64,000 bases of DNA from GCA-002793235 sp965267355 (lineage in GTDB: Bacteria > Bacteroidota > Bacteroidia > Flavobacteriales_E > Vicingaceae): NCBI GenBank assembly GCA_965267355.1, contig OZ253956.1:62001-126000 (forward strand), in the 5' to 3' direction. Positions 32,697 through 41,114 of the stretch are shown piece by piece (within the stretch, counting starts at the first letter, position 1; every line of letters begins with the position of its first letter). The notes beneath the pieces were generated by a model, which had not been told where the DNA came from, ran no database searches, and saw only the letters and a program-made list of their open reading frames with translations. Position numbers and translations under genes: made by a program.

Positions 32697-33884
32697 ATGG
32701 CTAAAGAGAATTTTGATCGTTCCAAACCACACTTGAATATCGGAACAATTGGTCACGTTGACCACGGAAAAACTACTTTAACTGCTGCTATTACTACAGT
32801 ATTAGCTAAGCAAGGTTTTGCTGAATTGAGAGATTTCGATACTATCGATAATGCTCCTGAAGAAAAAGAAAGAGGTATTACTATTAATACTTCACACGTT
32901 GAATACGAAACTGCTAACAGACACTACGCTCACGTTGATTGTCCTGGTCACGCGGATTACGTAAAGAACATGGTAACTGGTGCTGCTCAAATGGACGGTG
33001 CTATTTTAGTTGTTGCTGCGACTGATGGTCCAATGCCACAAACTAGAGAGCACATCCTATTAGGACGTCAGGTAGGTATTCCTAGAATCGTTGTATTCAT
33101 GAATAAAGTGGATATGGTTGATGACGAAGAATTACTTGAGTTAGTAGAAATGGAAGTAAGAGAATTATTATCTTTCTACGAATATGATGGTGATAATGCT
33201 CCTGTAATTGCTGGTTCTGCATTAGGTGCATTAAATGGTGAAGACAAGTGGGTTGCTACCGTTACTGAATTAATGGAAGCTGTAGATAACTATATTGAAC
33301 TTCCTCCAAGAGATGTTGAAAAAGATTTCTTAATGCCTGTTGAAGATGTATTCTCTATTACTGGTAGAGGTACTGTTGCCACTGGTAGAATCGAAACTGG
33401 TGTAATTAACACTGGTGATGAAGTTGATATCATTGGTATGGGTGATGAAAAATTATCATCTACAATTACTGGTGTTGAAATGTTTAGAAAAATATTAGAT
33501 AGAGGTGAAGCTGGAGATAACGTAGGATTATTATTAAGAGGTATCGAAAAAACTGATATCAGAAGAGGTATGGTAATCGCTAAACCAGGTTCTATTACTC
33601 CTCACTCTGAATTTAAAGCAGAGGTTTATGTATTGAAGAAAGAAGAAGGTGGTCGTCACACTCCTTTCCACAACAAATATAGACCTCAGTTCTATTTAAG
33701 AACAACTGATGTAACTGGTGAGATTTTCTTAGAAGAAGGAAGAGAGATGGTAATGCCAGGTGATAACGTTTCTATTACAGTTAAATTAATCGTTCCTGTA
33801 GCAATCAACAAAGGCTTAAGATTTGCTATCAGAGAAGGTGGTAGAACTGTAGGAGCAGGTCAGGTAACAGAGATTATTAAATAA
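32697..33884 (+). CDS. tuf: Elongation factor Tu
   Basis: 395 residues. The GTPase that delivers aminoacyl-tRNA to the ribosome. P-loop 'GHVDHGKTTLTAAI', switch 'ERGITINTSHVEYE', 'DCPGHADYVKNM', 'NKVDMVD' and 'GSALGAL' mark the G domain; the two beta-barrel domains are complete to 'GAGQVTEIIK'. Cotranscribed with the upstream tRNAs. Followed by a hairpin and tRNA-Trp. Confidence 0.99.
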   Translation: MAKENFDRSKPHLNIGTIGHVDHGKTTLTAAITTVLAKQGFAELRDFDTIDNAPEEKERGITINTSHVEYETANRHYAHVDCPGHADYVKNMVTGAAQMDGAILVVAATDGPMPQTREHILLGRQVGIPRIVVFMNKVDMVDDEELLELVEMEVRELLSFYEYDGDNAPVIAGSALGALNGEDKWVATVTELMEAVDNYIELPPRDVEKDFLMPVEDVFSITGRGTVATGRIETGVINTGDEVDIIGMGDEKLSSTITGVEMFRKILDRGEAGDNVGLLLRGIEKTDIRRGMVIAKPGSITPHSEFKAEVYVLKKEEGGRHTPFHNKYRPQFYLRTTDVTGEIFLEEGREMVMPGDNVSITVKLIVPVAINKGLRFAIREGGRTVGAGQVTEIIK

Positions 33885-33910
33885 TAATAACTCATAAATT
33901 TTGTCAATGA

Positions 33911-33938
33911 AAAGGTAACCGTTTTCACGGTTACCTTT
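33911..33938 (+). terminator. Hairpin between tuf and tRNA-Trp
   Basis: Perfect 11-bp stem AAAGGTAACCG / CGGTTACCTTT, loop TTTTCA, with only a short T-rich tail (CTTGACTT). It may be a partial terminator or an RNA-processing site; the genes that follow have no obvious new promoter. Confidence 0.55.
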
Positions 33939-33954
33939 CTTGACTTAAAAATTT

Positions 33955-34027
33955 ACGGGTGTAGCTCAGTTGGTAGAGCACTGGTCTCCAAAACCAGGTG
34001 TCGGGAGTTCGAGTCTCTCTACCCGTG
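33955..34027 (+). tRNA. tRNA-Trp (anticodon CCA)
   Basis: 73 nt. Acceptor ACGGGTG / TACCCGT with one wobble pair, anticodon stem CTGGT / ACCAG, loop CTCCAAA with anticodon at 33988-33990, T arm AGTTCGAGTCT. It ends 15 nt before the secE start, a conserved arrangement. Confidence 0.97.
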
Positions 34028-34042
34028 CAGAGAATAAAAATT

Positions 34043-34237
34043 ATGGCAAAAGTAGGAACATACATTAGAGAATCAGTTGACGAATTAGTTAATAAAGTAT
34101 CATGGCCAACATGGTCAGAATTACAAAGTAGTTCTGTAGTAGTTTTAGTAGCTTCTGTGATTTTTGCTATAATTATTTTTGCTATGGATCAGTCTTTTAG
34201 CAAATTAATGAAAATAATTTACGGATTATTCGGATAA
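34043..34237 (+). CDS. secE: Preprotein translocase subunit SecE
   Basis: 64 residues with a single transmembrane segment (about 30-50), the minimal SecE that clamps SecY. 'IRESVDELVNKVSWPTWSEL' is the conserved amphipathic cytoplasmic helix. The ATG at 34043 is chosen; longer in-frame starts run into tRNA-Trp. nusG follows after 15 nt. Confidence 0.97.
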   Translation: MAKVGTYIRESVDELVNKVSWPTWSELQSSSVVVLVASVIFAIIIFAMDQSFSKLMKIIYGLFG

Positions 34238-34252
34238 GGAAAGGATTAGATT

Positions 34253-34804
34253 ATGTCTGAGAGCACAAAAAAATGGTATGTCGTTAGAGCGATTAGCGGC
34301 AAAGAGAATAAGGTGAAAAAGTACATCGAAAGTGAAATCGAAAGAACCGGTTTAACAAACTATGTATCTCAAATTTTAATTCCTACCGAAAAAGTATATC
34401 AAATCCGTAATGGAAAAAAGATAAATAAGGAAAGAAGTTTTTTCCCTGGTTATATTTTAATTGAAGCTGATTTATCTGGAGAAGTTCCTCATGTAATTAG
34501 AGGTGTTAATGGAGTAATTGGATTTCTTGGAGCTGAAAAGAAAGGAGATCCACTTCCACTAAGGATGGCTGAAGTTAATAGAATATTAGGAAAAGTTGAT
34601 GAATTGGCTGATACTGAAGAAGAAATTAACATTCCTTATGTTGTTGGAGAGAACATTAAAGTAATTGATGGACCATTTAATGGTTTTAATGGTACTATTG
34701 AAAACATTAATGAAGAAAAGAAAAAATTAGAAGTAATGGTGAAGATTTTCGGAAGAAAGCAGCCATTAGAATTAAGTTTTTTACAAGTAGAAAAAGAAAG
34801 TTAA
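34253..34804 (+). CDS. nusG: Transcription termination/antitermination protein NusG
   Basis: 183 residues. The N-terminal NGN domain ('KWYVVRAISGKENKVKKYI', 'SFFPGYILIEADL') binds RNA polymerase. The C-terminal KOW domain ('VGENIKVIDGPFNGFNGTIE') contacts ribosomal protein S10 or Rho. It sits between secE and rplK as usual. Confidence 0.98.
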   Translation: MSESTKKWYVVRAISGKENKVKKYIESEIERTGLTNYVSQILIPTEKVYQIRNGKKINKERSFFPGYILIEADLSGEVPHVIRGVNGVIGFLGAEKKGDPLPLRMAEVNRILGKVDELADTEEEINIPYVVGENIKVIDGPFNGFNGTIENINEEKKKLEVMVKIFGRKQPLELSFLQVEKES

Positions 34805-34879
34805 ATTGTAATTCGTTGTGAAATTTCAACATAATATAATGCTTCCGGTTGAATGCTCACAAACTAAATAATAATTAAG

Positions 34880-35323
34880 ATGGCTAAAGAAGTAAGCGGA
34901 TTAATTAAATTACAAATCAGAGGAGGCGGTGCAAACCCATCACCACCAGTAGGACCTGCATTAGGTGCTAAAGGTGTTAACATTATGGAGTTTTGCAAGC
35001 AATTTAATGGAAGAACCCAAGATAAAGCTGGTAAAGTATTACCTGTTGTTATTACGGTTTATTCTGATAAATCTTTTGATTTTGTAATTAAAACTCCACC
35101 TGCTGCTGTTCAATTATTAGAAGCTGCAAAACTCAAAGGAGGATCACCAGAATCAAACCGACAAAAAGTTGGTTCTGTTACCTGGGATCAAGTAAAAGCA
35201 ATTGCTGAGGACAAAATGCCCGATTTAAATTGCTTTAAAATTGAGTCTGCAATGAAAATGGTTGCCGGTACAGCAAGGAGTATGGGAATTAACGTAAAAG
35301 GTAAATTTCCTGAACAAGTTTAA
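34880..35323 (+). CDS. rplK: Ribosomal protein uL11
   Basis: 147 residues. Part of the GTPase-associated centre. 'IKLQIRGGGANPSPPVGPAL', 'NGRTQDKAGKVLPVVITVY' and 'ARSMGINVKG' are conserved. It follows nusG after 75 nt. That gap contains a small imperfect palindrome (GTTGTGAAATTTCAAC) and no clear promoter. Confidence 0.98.
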   Translation: MAKEVSGLIKLQIRGGGANPSPPVGPALGAKGVNIMEFCKQFNGRTQDKAGKVLPVVITVYSDKSFDFVIKTPPAAVQLLEAAKLKGGSPESNRQKVGSVTWDQVKAIAEDKMPDLNCFKIESAMKMVAGTARSMGINVKGKFPEQV

Positions 35324-35346
35324 TAATAAAATTAATTAAATTAACA

Positions 35347-36042
35347 ATGGCGAGGTTAACAAAAAATATGAAAGACGCTTTAACTAAATATGATGCTGAA
35401 AAGCATTATGATTTAGATGAAGCAGCTAAGATTGTTAAGGATGTAACCTATACTAAGTTTGATGCTTCTGTTGATATAGCTGTTCGTTTGGGGGTTGACC
35501 CAAAGAAAGCTAATCAAATGGTTAGAGGAACTGTTGCCTTACCTAATGGTGTAGGTAAAGACGTTAAAGTATTAGTATTGTGTACTCCTGACAAAGAAGC
35601 CGAAGCAAAAGAAGCCGGAGCCGATCATGTAGGTTTAGATGAATATGTAGAGAAGATTAAAGGGGGCTGGACTGACATTGATGTTATTATAACAATGCCA
35701 AGCGTAATGGGTAAGGTTGGTGCTTTAGGTCGTGTTTTAGGACCAAGAGGATTAATGCCTAATCCAAAATCAGGTACTGTTACAATGGATATCGGTAAAG
35801 CTGTAACAGATGTTAAAGCAGGTAAAATTGATTTTAAAGTAGATAAATTTGGAATTATTCATACTACCATTGGTAGAGCATCATTTGAAGCAGATAAAAT
35901 TGCTGAAAATGCTAAGGAATTACTTCAAACTATTTTAAAATTAAAGCCTACTGCAGCTAAAGGTACTTATTTACAAAGCATTTGCTTGTCTAGTACAATG
36001 AGTCCGGGAGTTAAAGTTGAACCTAAATCAGTTACGGTTTAA
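35347..36042 (+). CDS. rplA: Ribosomal protein uL1
   Basis: 231 residues. Forms the L1 stalk and in other bacteria represses its own operon. 'SVDIAVRLGVDPKKANQMVR', 'GRVLGPRGLMPNPKSGTV' and the conserved C-terminus are present. 23 nt after rplK. Confidence 0.98.
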   Translation: MARLTKNMKDALTKYDAEKHYDLDEAAKIVKDVTYTKFDASVDIAVRLGVDPKKANQMVRGTVALPNGVGKDVKVLVLCTPDKEAEAKEAGADHVGLDEYVEKIKGGWTDIDVIITMPSVMGKVGALGRVLGPRGLMPNPKSGTVTMDIGKAVTDVKAGKIDFKVDKFGIIHTTIGRASFEADKIAENAKELLQTILKLKPTAAKGTYLQSICLSSTMSPGVKVEPKSVTV

Positions 36043-36068
36043 TAATTTTCTAATCTAACACTTAAGTT

Positions 36069-36593
36069 ATGACAAGAGAAGAAAAAAATCAGTTTATCGA
36101 CAATTTAGCTGGAAAGCTAAATGAAGCTAATGTTTTTTATTTAGCAGATATAGCTGGTTTAGATGCTGAAGGCTCTTCAAAACTTAGAAGATCTTGTTTT
36201 AATGGTGATATAAAGTTAGAAGTAGTAAAAAACACCTTATTAAAAAAAGCTATGGAAAAAGCTGAAGGTGATTACGCTGAACTTTATGATACACTTGTTG
36301 GAAACACTTCAATAATGTTTGCTACCGCAGGAAATGCACCAGCTAAAATTATTAAAGAGTTTCGTAAGAAAAATGAGAAACCTCTTTTAAAAGGAGCTTT
36401 CATCGAAGAAGCTATATATATCGGAGATGAGAACTTAGACTTCTTGACTGCAATTAAGTCTAAAGAAGAACTTATTGGAGATATTATTGGTTTATTACAA
36501 TCTCCTGCTAAGAATGTTATTTCTGCACTTCAAGGAAGTGCTGGAGGTAAAGTTGCAGGTCTTGTAAAAGCACTTTCAGAGAAATCTGAATAA
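36069..36593 (+). CDS. rplJ: Ribosomal protein uL10
   Basis: 174 residues. The base of the L7/L12 stalk. 'MTREEKNQFIDNLAGKL', 'VKNTLLKKAMEKA' and the C-terminal helix that binds L12 dimers are present. Only 26 nt separate it from rplA, leaving no space for the L10 leader structure known from other phyla. Confidence 0.97.
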   Translation: MTREEKNQFIDNLAGKLNEANVFYLADIAGLDAEGSSKLRRSCFNGDIKLEVVKNTLLKKAMEKAEGDYAELYDTLVGNTSIMFATAGNAPAKIIKEFRKKNEKPLLKGAFIEEAIYIGDENLDFLTAIKSKEELIGDIIGLLQSPAKNVISALQGSAGGKVAGLVKALSEKSE

Positions 36594-36659
36594 AACAAAG
36601 AGTACGCACTCATATTTATAATAAATTAAATTGTTTAAAAATTTTAAATTAAAATAAAA

Positions 36660-37043
36660 ATGGCAGATTTAAAAAAACTTGCAGACGAGTTAGTAAACTT
36701 AACTGTAAAAGACGTTAATGAATTAGCTGATATATTAAAAGAAGAATACGGAATTGAGCCTGCTGCTGCTGCAGTTGCAGTTGCTGGTCCTGCTGCTGGT
36801 GGTGGAGACACTGCTGGAGGTGGAGAAGAAAAATCTGAATTCGATGTAATATTAAAAGCTGCTGGAGGTTCTAAACTAGCTGTAGTTAAGTTAGTTAAAG
36901 AATTAACAGGATTAGGATTAAAAGAAGCTAAAGAATTAGTTGATGGTGCACCTAAACCATTAAAAGAAGGTGTTGCTAAAGACGAAGCTGATGCTTTAAA
37001 AACACAATTAGAAGAGGCAGGAGCTGAAGTAGAAGTTAAATAA
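36660..37043 (+). CDS. rplL: Ribosomal protein bL12 (L7/L12)
   Basis: 127 residues. The stalk protein that recruits GTPase factors. N-terminal dimerisation helix, an Ala/Gly-rich hinge (about 37-58), and a C-terminal domain 'FDVILKAAGGSKLAVVKLVK'. A GC-containing stem-loop follows in the gap before rpoB. Confidence 0.98.
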   Translation: MADLKKLADELVNLTVKDVNELADILKEEYGIEPAAAAVAVAGPAAGGGDTAGGGEEKSEFDVILKAAGGSKLAVVKLVKELTGLGLKEAKELVDGAPKPLKEGVAKDEADALKTQLEEAGAEVEVK

Positions 37044-37064
37044 TTTCTACCTTCTAAAAAATAC

Positions 37065-37108
37065 GGTTTAGATTCTTGAGTAGCAATATGCGAAAAAGAG
37101 TCTAAACC
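37065..37108 (+). promoter_or_regulatory. Stem-loop between rplL and rpoB
   Basis: GGTTTAGATTCTT pairs with AAGAGTCTAAACC (13 pairs, one G-U), followed by ATTTTGTGC, which is T-rich but not a clean T run. Known counterparts in other bacteria act as a partial terminator or RNase III site that sets the L12-to-RNA-polymerase ratio. The rest of the 213-nt gap holds more inverted segments (GTAAAT / ATTTAC at about 37131 and 37180) and no convincing promoter. Confidence 0.55.
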
Positions 37109-37256
37109 ATTTTGTGCTTATATACTCCAAGTAAATGGAAAACTGAGGCTACATATTCTATGTGAGCTGATTTACAAAGAGTTATAGTATATTTTTTTAA
37201 GTTAAAATCTCTAAATTAAAGAGATAATTTAATAATAACTAAACTCAGTTATACTA

Positions 37257-40200
37257 ATGAACAAACCGTTAGTTAAAAAAGGTGAAGGACAAAGAATTTC
37301 TTTTGCTTCCACTAAAAATCAGTTACCTTATCCTGATTTTTTAGGTATTCAATTAAAATCATTTCAAGAATTTTTTCAGCTAGAAACTACTCCTGAAAAT
37401 AGAGAACAAGAGGGTTTATTTAATGTTTTTAGTGAAAACTTTCCAATAACAGATGCTCGTAATCAATTCGTTTTAGAGTTTCAAGATTATTTTGTAGATC
37501 CTCCAAGATACTCTATCGAAGAATGTATTGATAGAGGTTTAACTTATAGTGTTCCACTTAAGGCTAAGTTAAAGCTATATTGTACTGATCCAGAGCACGA
37601 AGATTTTGAAACTATTGTTCAGGATGTTTATTTAGGAACTATTCCTTACATGACTGACAAAGGAACCTTTGTAATCAACGGTGCTGAAAGAGTTATTGTT
37701 TCTCAATTACACCGATCTCCAGGTGTATTCTTTGGACAAAGTTTCCATGCTAACGGAACCAAATTATATTCAGCCAGAGTAATTCCTTTTAAAGGATCAT
37801 GGATTGAATTTGCAACCGATATCAATAGTGTAATGTATGCTTACATTGATAGAAAGAAGAAATTACCTGTAACTACTCTATTTAGGGCTATTGGTTACGA
37901 AACTGATAAGGAAATCTTAGAATTATTCGATTTAGCTGACGAAGTAAAAGTTAGTAAATCAGGTTTAAAGAAAATATTAGGAAGAAAATTAGCAGCTAGA
38001 GTATTAAAGACTTGGGTTGAAGATTTCGTTGATGAGGATACTGGAGAAGTTGTATCTATTGAAAGAAATGAGGTAATTATTGACCGTGAAACTGTTTTAG
38101 AAAAAGAACACATTGACCAAATCATTGAGTCGGGATCAAAAACAATTATCCTTCATAAAGAAGACGTTAACTCGGCAGATTTTGCCATTATATACAATAC
38201 CCTTCAAAAAGACCCTTCTAACTCTGAGAAAGAAGCGGTTGAACACATCTACCGTCAACTGCGTAACGCTGAGCCGCCAGATGTTGAAACAGCAAGAGGT
38301 GTTATTGATAAATTGTTTTTCTCCGAAACTCGTTACGATTTAGGAGAAGTTGGTCGTTTCAGAATTAACAAAAAATTAGGTTTAGATATCGCTGATGATG
38401 TAAGAACATTATCTAAAGAAGATATTATATCTATCATTAAATACTTAATTGAATTAATTAACTCAAAGACTATAGTTGATGATATTGATCACTTAAGTAA
38501 CAGACGTGTAAGAACCGTTGGTGAGCAATTATACAACCAATTCGGTGTTGGTCTTTCTAGAATGGCTAGAACTATTAGAGAAAGAATGAACGTTAGAGAT
38601 AATGAAGTATTTACTCCGTCTGATTTGATTAATGCTAAGACTTTGTCTTCTGTAATTAATTCATTCTTTGGAACTAACCAGTTATCTCAATTTATGGATC
38701 AAACCAATCCATTATCTGAGATTACTCACAAAAGAAGAATGTCTGCATTAGGGCCTGGAGGTTTATCGAGAGAGAGAGCAGGTTTCGAGGTTCGTGATGT
38801 TCACTATACACACTACGGAAGACTTTGTCCAATTGAGACTCCTGAGGGACCAAACATTGGTTTGATTTCTTCATTATGTGTATATGCAAAGGTTAACAAA
38901 CTTGGGTTTATTGAAACTCCTTACAGACATGTTGATGGTGGAAAGGTTGATTTCAAAAAAGATGTAGTTTACTTAAGTGCTGAAGAAGAAAACGAAAGAA
39001 TTATTGCACAAGCCAATGCACAAGTAGATGATAAAGGAAATTTCTTAACCGAAAGAGTAAAATCGAGGTTAGAAGGTGATTTCCCTGTTGCAGAGCCTAA
39101 AGAGATTGCTCTGATGGATGTGGCGCCTAATCAGATTGCTTCTATTGCAGCATCATTAATTCCGTTCTTAGAAAATGATGATGCAAACAGAGCCCTGATG
39201 GGATCTAACATGATGCGTCAAGCAGTTCCATTGTTAAATGCAGAATCACCTATTGTAGGTACAGGATTAGAAGCTCGTGTAGCAGAAGACTCTAGAGTAT
39301 TGATTAATGCTGAAGGCGATGGTGTTGTTGAATATGTTGATGCTAACACTATTACCATTAAATATACTAGAAATAAAGACCAAAAGCTAGTTAGTTTTGA
39401 AGGAGATTCAAAATCATACAACTTAGCTAAGTTCCAAAAAACCAATCAAAATACATGCGTAAACTTATCTCCTATTGTTAAAAAAGGTGATAAAGTTGTT
39501 AAAGGACAAGTACTTTGTGAAGGTTATGCTACCCAAGAAGGTGAGTTAGCTTTGGGTAGAAATCTTAAGGTAGCATTTATGCCTTGGAAAGGTTACAACT
39601 TTGAGGATGCGATTGTGATTTCTGAGAAAGTAGTTAAAGATGATATCTTTACTTCTATTCATATTGAAGAGTTCTCTCTTGAGGTTAGAGACACTAAAAG
39701 AGGATTAGAAGAATTAACAGCCGACATTCCTAATGTTAGTGAAGAAGCAACCAAAGATCTTGATGATAATGGTATCATTAGAGTTGGTGCAGAAGTTAGT
39801 GAAGGTGACATCTTAATAGGTAAGATTACTCCAAAAGGAGAAACTGACCCTACTCCAGAAGAAAAGCTTTTAAGAGCTATCTTTGGTGATAAAGCTGGAG
39901 ATGTTAAAGATGCTTCATTAAAAGTTAGACCATCTGTAAAAGGTGTTGTTGTGGACAAAAAATTATTCCAAAGAGCAATTAAAGATAAGAAAGCAAGAGC
40001 TGAAGAGAAAAATTTAATTGCAAAATTTGATGAAGATTACAACAAAGAGATAGCTGAACTTAAAAAAGAATTAGTTAATAAACTATACACTGTTGTTAAT
40101 GGTAAAACTTGTCAGGGAGTAGTTAATTATTATAACGAAGAAATTATTCCAAAAGGAACTAAATTCTCAGTTAAAGTTTTAGAAAAAATTGACGATTACT

Positions 40201-41081
40201 TGTTTATTGATTCTAAAAACTGGACTACTTCTAAAGAGTTAAATACTCAAGTAGGACAAATCCTAAACAACTATAGTATTAAAGCTAACGAAATTTTAGG
40301 TGTTTATAAAAGAAAAAAATATGCATTATCTGTTGGTGATGAATTACCACAAGGTATTGTTAAACTGGCTAAAGTTTACTTAGCTAAAAAGCGTAAACTA
40401 AAAGTTGGTGATAAAATGGCTGGTCGTCATGGTAACAAAGGTATCGTAGCTAACATCGTTCGTGAAGAAGATATGCCTTATTTAGAAGATGGAACACCAG
40501 TAGATATTGTATTGAATCCGCTTGGTGTACCTTCTAGGATGAACCTTGGACAGGTATACGAAACCGTTCTAGGATGGGCTGGACAAAAATTAGATAAGAA
40601 GTTTGCAACTCCAATTTTTGATGGTGCCTCTGTTGATGAAATCAATGAATATTGTATCCAAGCAGGCGTACCTCAATATGGTAAAACTTACTTATACGAT
40701 GGTGGTACAGGTGAGAAATTTGACCAGCCGGCAACAGTTGGTGTAATTTATATGTTAAAATTAGGTCATATGGTGGACGACAAAATGCATGCTCGTTCTA
40801 TTGGACCTTACTCATTAATTACTCAACAGCCATTAGGTGGTAAAGCACAGTTTGGTGGTCAAAGGTTTGGTGAGATGGAGGTATGGGCACTTGAAGCATT
40901 CGGTGCTGCTAATATCTTACAAGAGATCTTAACTATTAAGTCTGATGATGTTAAAGGTAGAGCAAAAGCTTACGAAGCAATTGTTAAAGGTGATCCGATG
41001 CCAACTCCTGGTATTCCTGAATCATTTAACGTATTGTTACATGAGCTTAAAGGTTTAGCTCTTAACATGACAATGGACTAA
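37257..41081 (+). CDS. rpoB: RNA polymerase subunit beta
   Basis: 1274 residues, the Bacteroidota length. The second-largest core subunit. The rifampicin-pocket region contains 'GTNQLSQFMDQTNPLSEITH' followed by 'RRMSALGPGGLSRERAG'. The C-terminal part has 'KVGDKMAGRHGNKGIVANI' and 'GGQRFGEMEVWALEAFGAA'. The pocket residues read as the usual Bacteroidota wild-type pattern by eye. 33 nt separate it from rpoC. Confidence 0.99.
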   Translation: MNKPLVKKGEGQRISFASTKNQLPYPDFLGIQLKSFQEFFQLETTPENREQEGLFNVFSENFPITDARNQFVLEFQDYFVDPPRYSIEECIDRGLTYSVPLKAKLKLYCTDPEHEDFETIVQDVYLGTIPYMTDKGTFVINGAERVIVSQLHRSPGVFFGQSFHANGTKLYSARVIPFKGSWIEFATDINSVMYAYIDRKKKLPVTTLFRAIGYETDKEILELFDLADEVKVSKSGLKKILGRKLAARVLKTWVEDFVDEDTGEVVSIERNEVIIDRETVLEKEHIDQIIESGSKTIILHKEDVNSADFAIIYNTLQKDPSNSEKEAVEHIYRQLRNAEPPDVETARGVIDKLFFSETRYDLGEVGRFRINKKLGLDIADDVRTLSKEDIISIIKYLIELINSKTIVDDIDHLSNRRVRTVGEQLYNQFGVGLSRMARTIRERMNVRDNEVFTPSDLINAKTLSSVINSFFGTNQLSQFMDQTNPLSEITHKRRMSALGPGGLSRERAGFEVRDVHYTHYGRLCPIETPEGPNIGLISSLCVYAKVNKLGFIETPYRHVDGGKVDFKKDVVYLSAEEENERIIAQANAQVDDKGNFLTERVKSRLEGDFPVAEPKEIALMDVAPNQIASIAASLIPFLENDDANRALMGSNMMRQAVPLLNAESPIVGTGLEARVAEDSRVLINAEGDGVVEYVDANTITIKYTRNKDQKLVSFEGDSKSYNLAKFQKTNQNTCVNLSPIVKKGDKVVKGQVLCEGYATQEGELALGRNLKVAFMPWKGYNFEDAIVISEKVVKDDIFTSIHIEEFSLEVRDTKRGLEELTADIPNVSEEATKDLDDNGIIRVGAEVSEGDILIGKITPKGETDPTPEEKLLRAIFGDKAGDVKDASLKVRPSVKGVVVDKKLFQRAIKDKKARAEEKNLIAKFDEDYNKEIAELKKELVNKLYTVVNGKTCQGVVNYYNEEIIPKGTKFSVKVLEKIDDYLFIDSKNWTTSKELNTQVGQILNNYSIKANEILGVYKRKKYALSVGDELPQGIVKLAKVYLAKKRKLKVGDKMAGRHGNKGIVANIVREEDMPYLEDGTPVDIVLNPLGVPSRMNLGQVYETVLGWAGQKLDKKFATPIFDGASVDEINEYCIQAGVPQYGKTYLYDGGTGEKFDQPATVGVIYMLKLGHMVDDKMHARSIGPYSLITQQPLGGKAQFGGQRFGEMEVWALEAFGAANILQEILTIKSDDVKGRAKAYEAIVKGDPMPTPGIPESFNVLLHELKGLALNMTMD

Positions 41082-41114
41082 TAATTTATTTTTTGAACTT
41101 AATAACTCTATAAT

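Noticed and set aside
36042..36069. L10 leader regulating rplJL
   Set aside because: Only 26 nt separate rplA and rplJ and no kink-turn-like structure is visible there.
39659..39958. Minus-strand open frames inside rpoB (and similar ones in rpoC)
   Set aside because: Mirror frames of conserved polymerase subunits; no independent signals.
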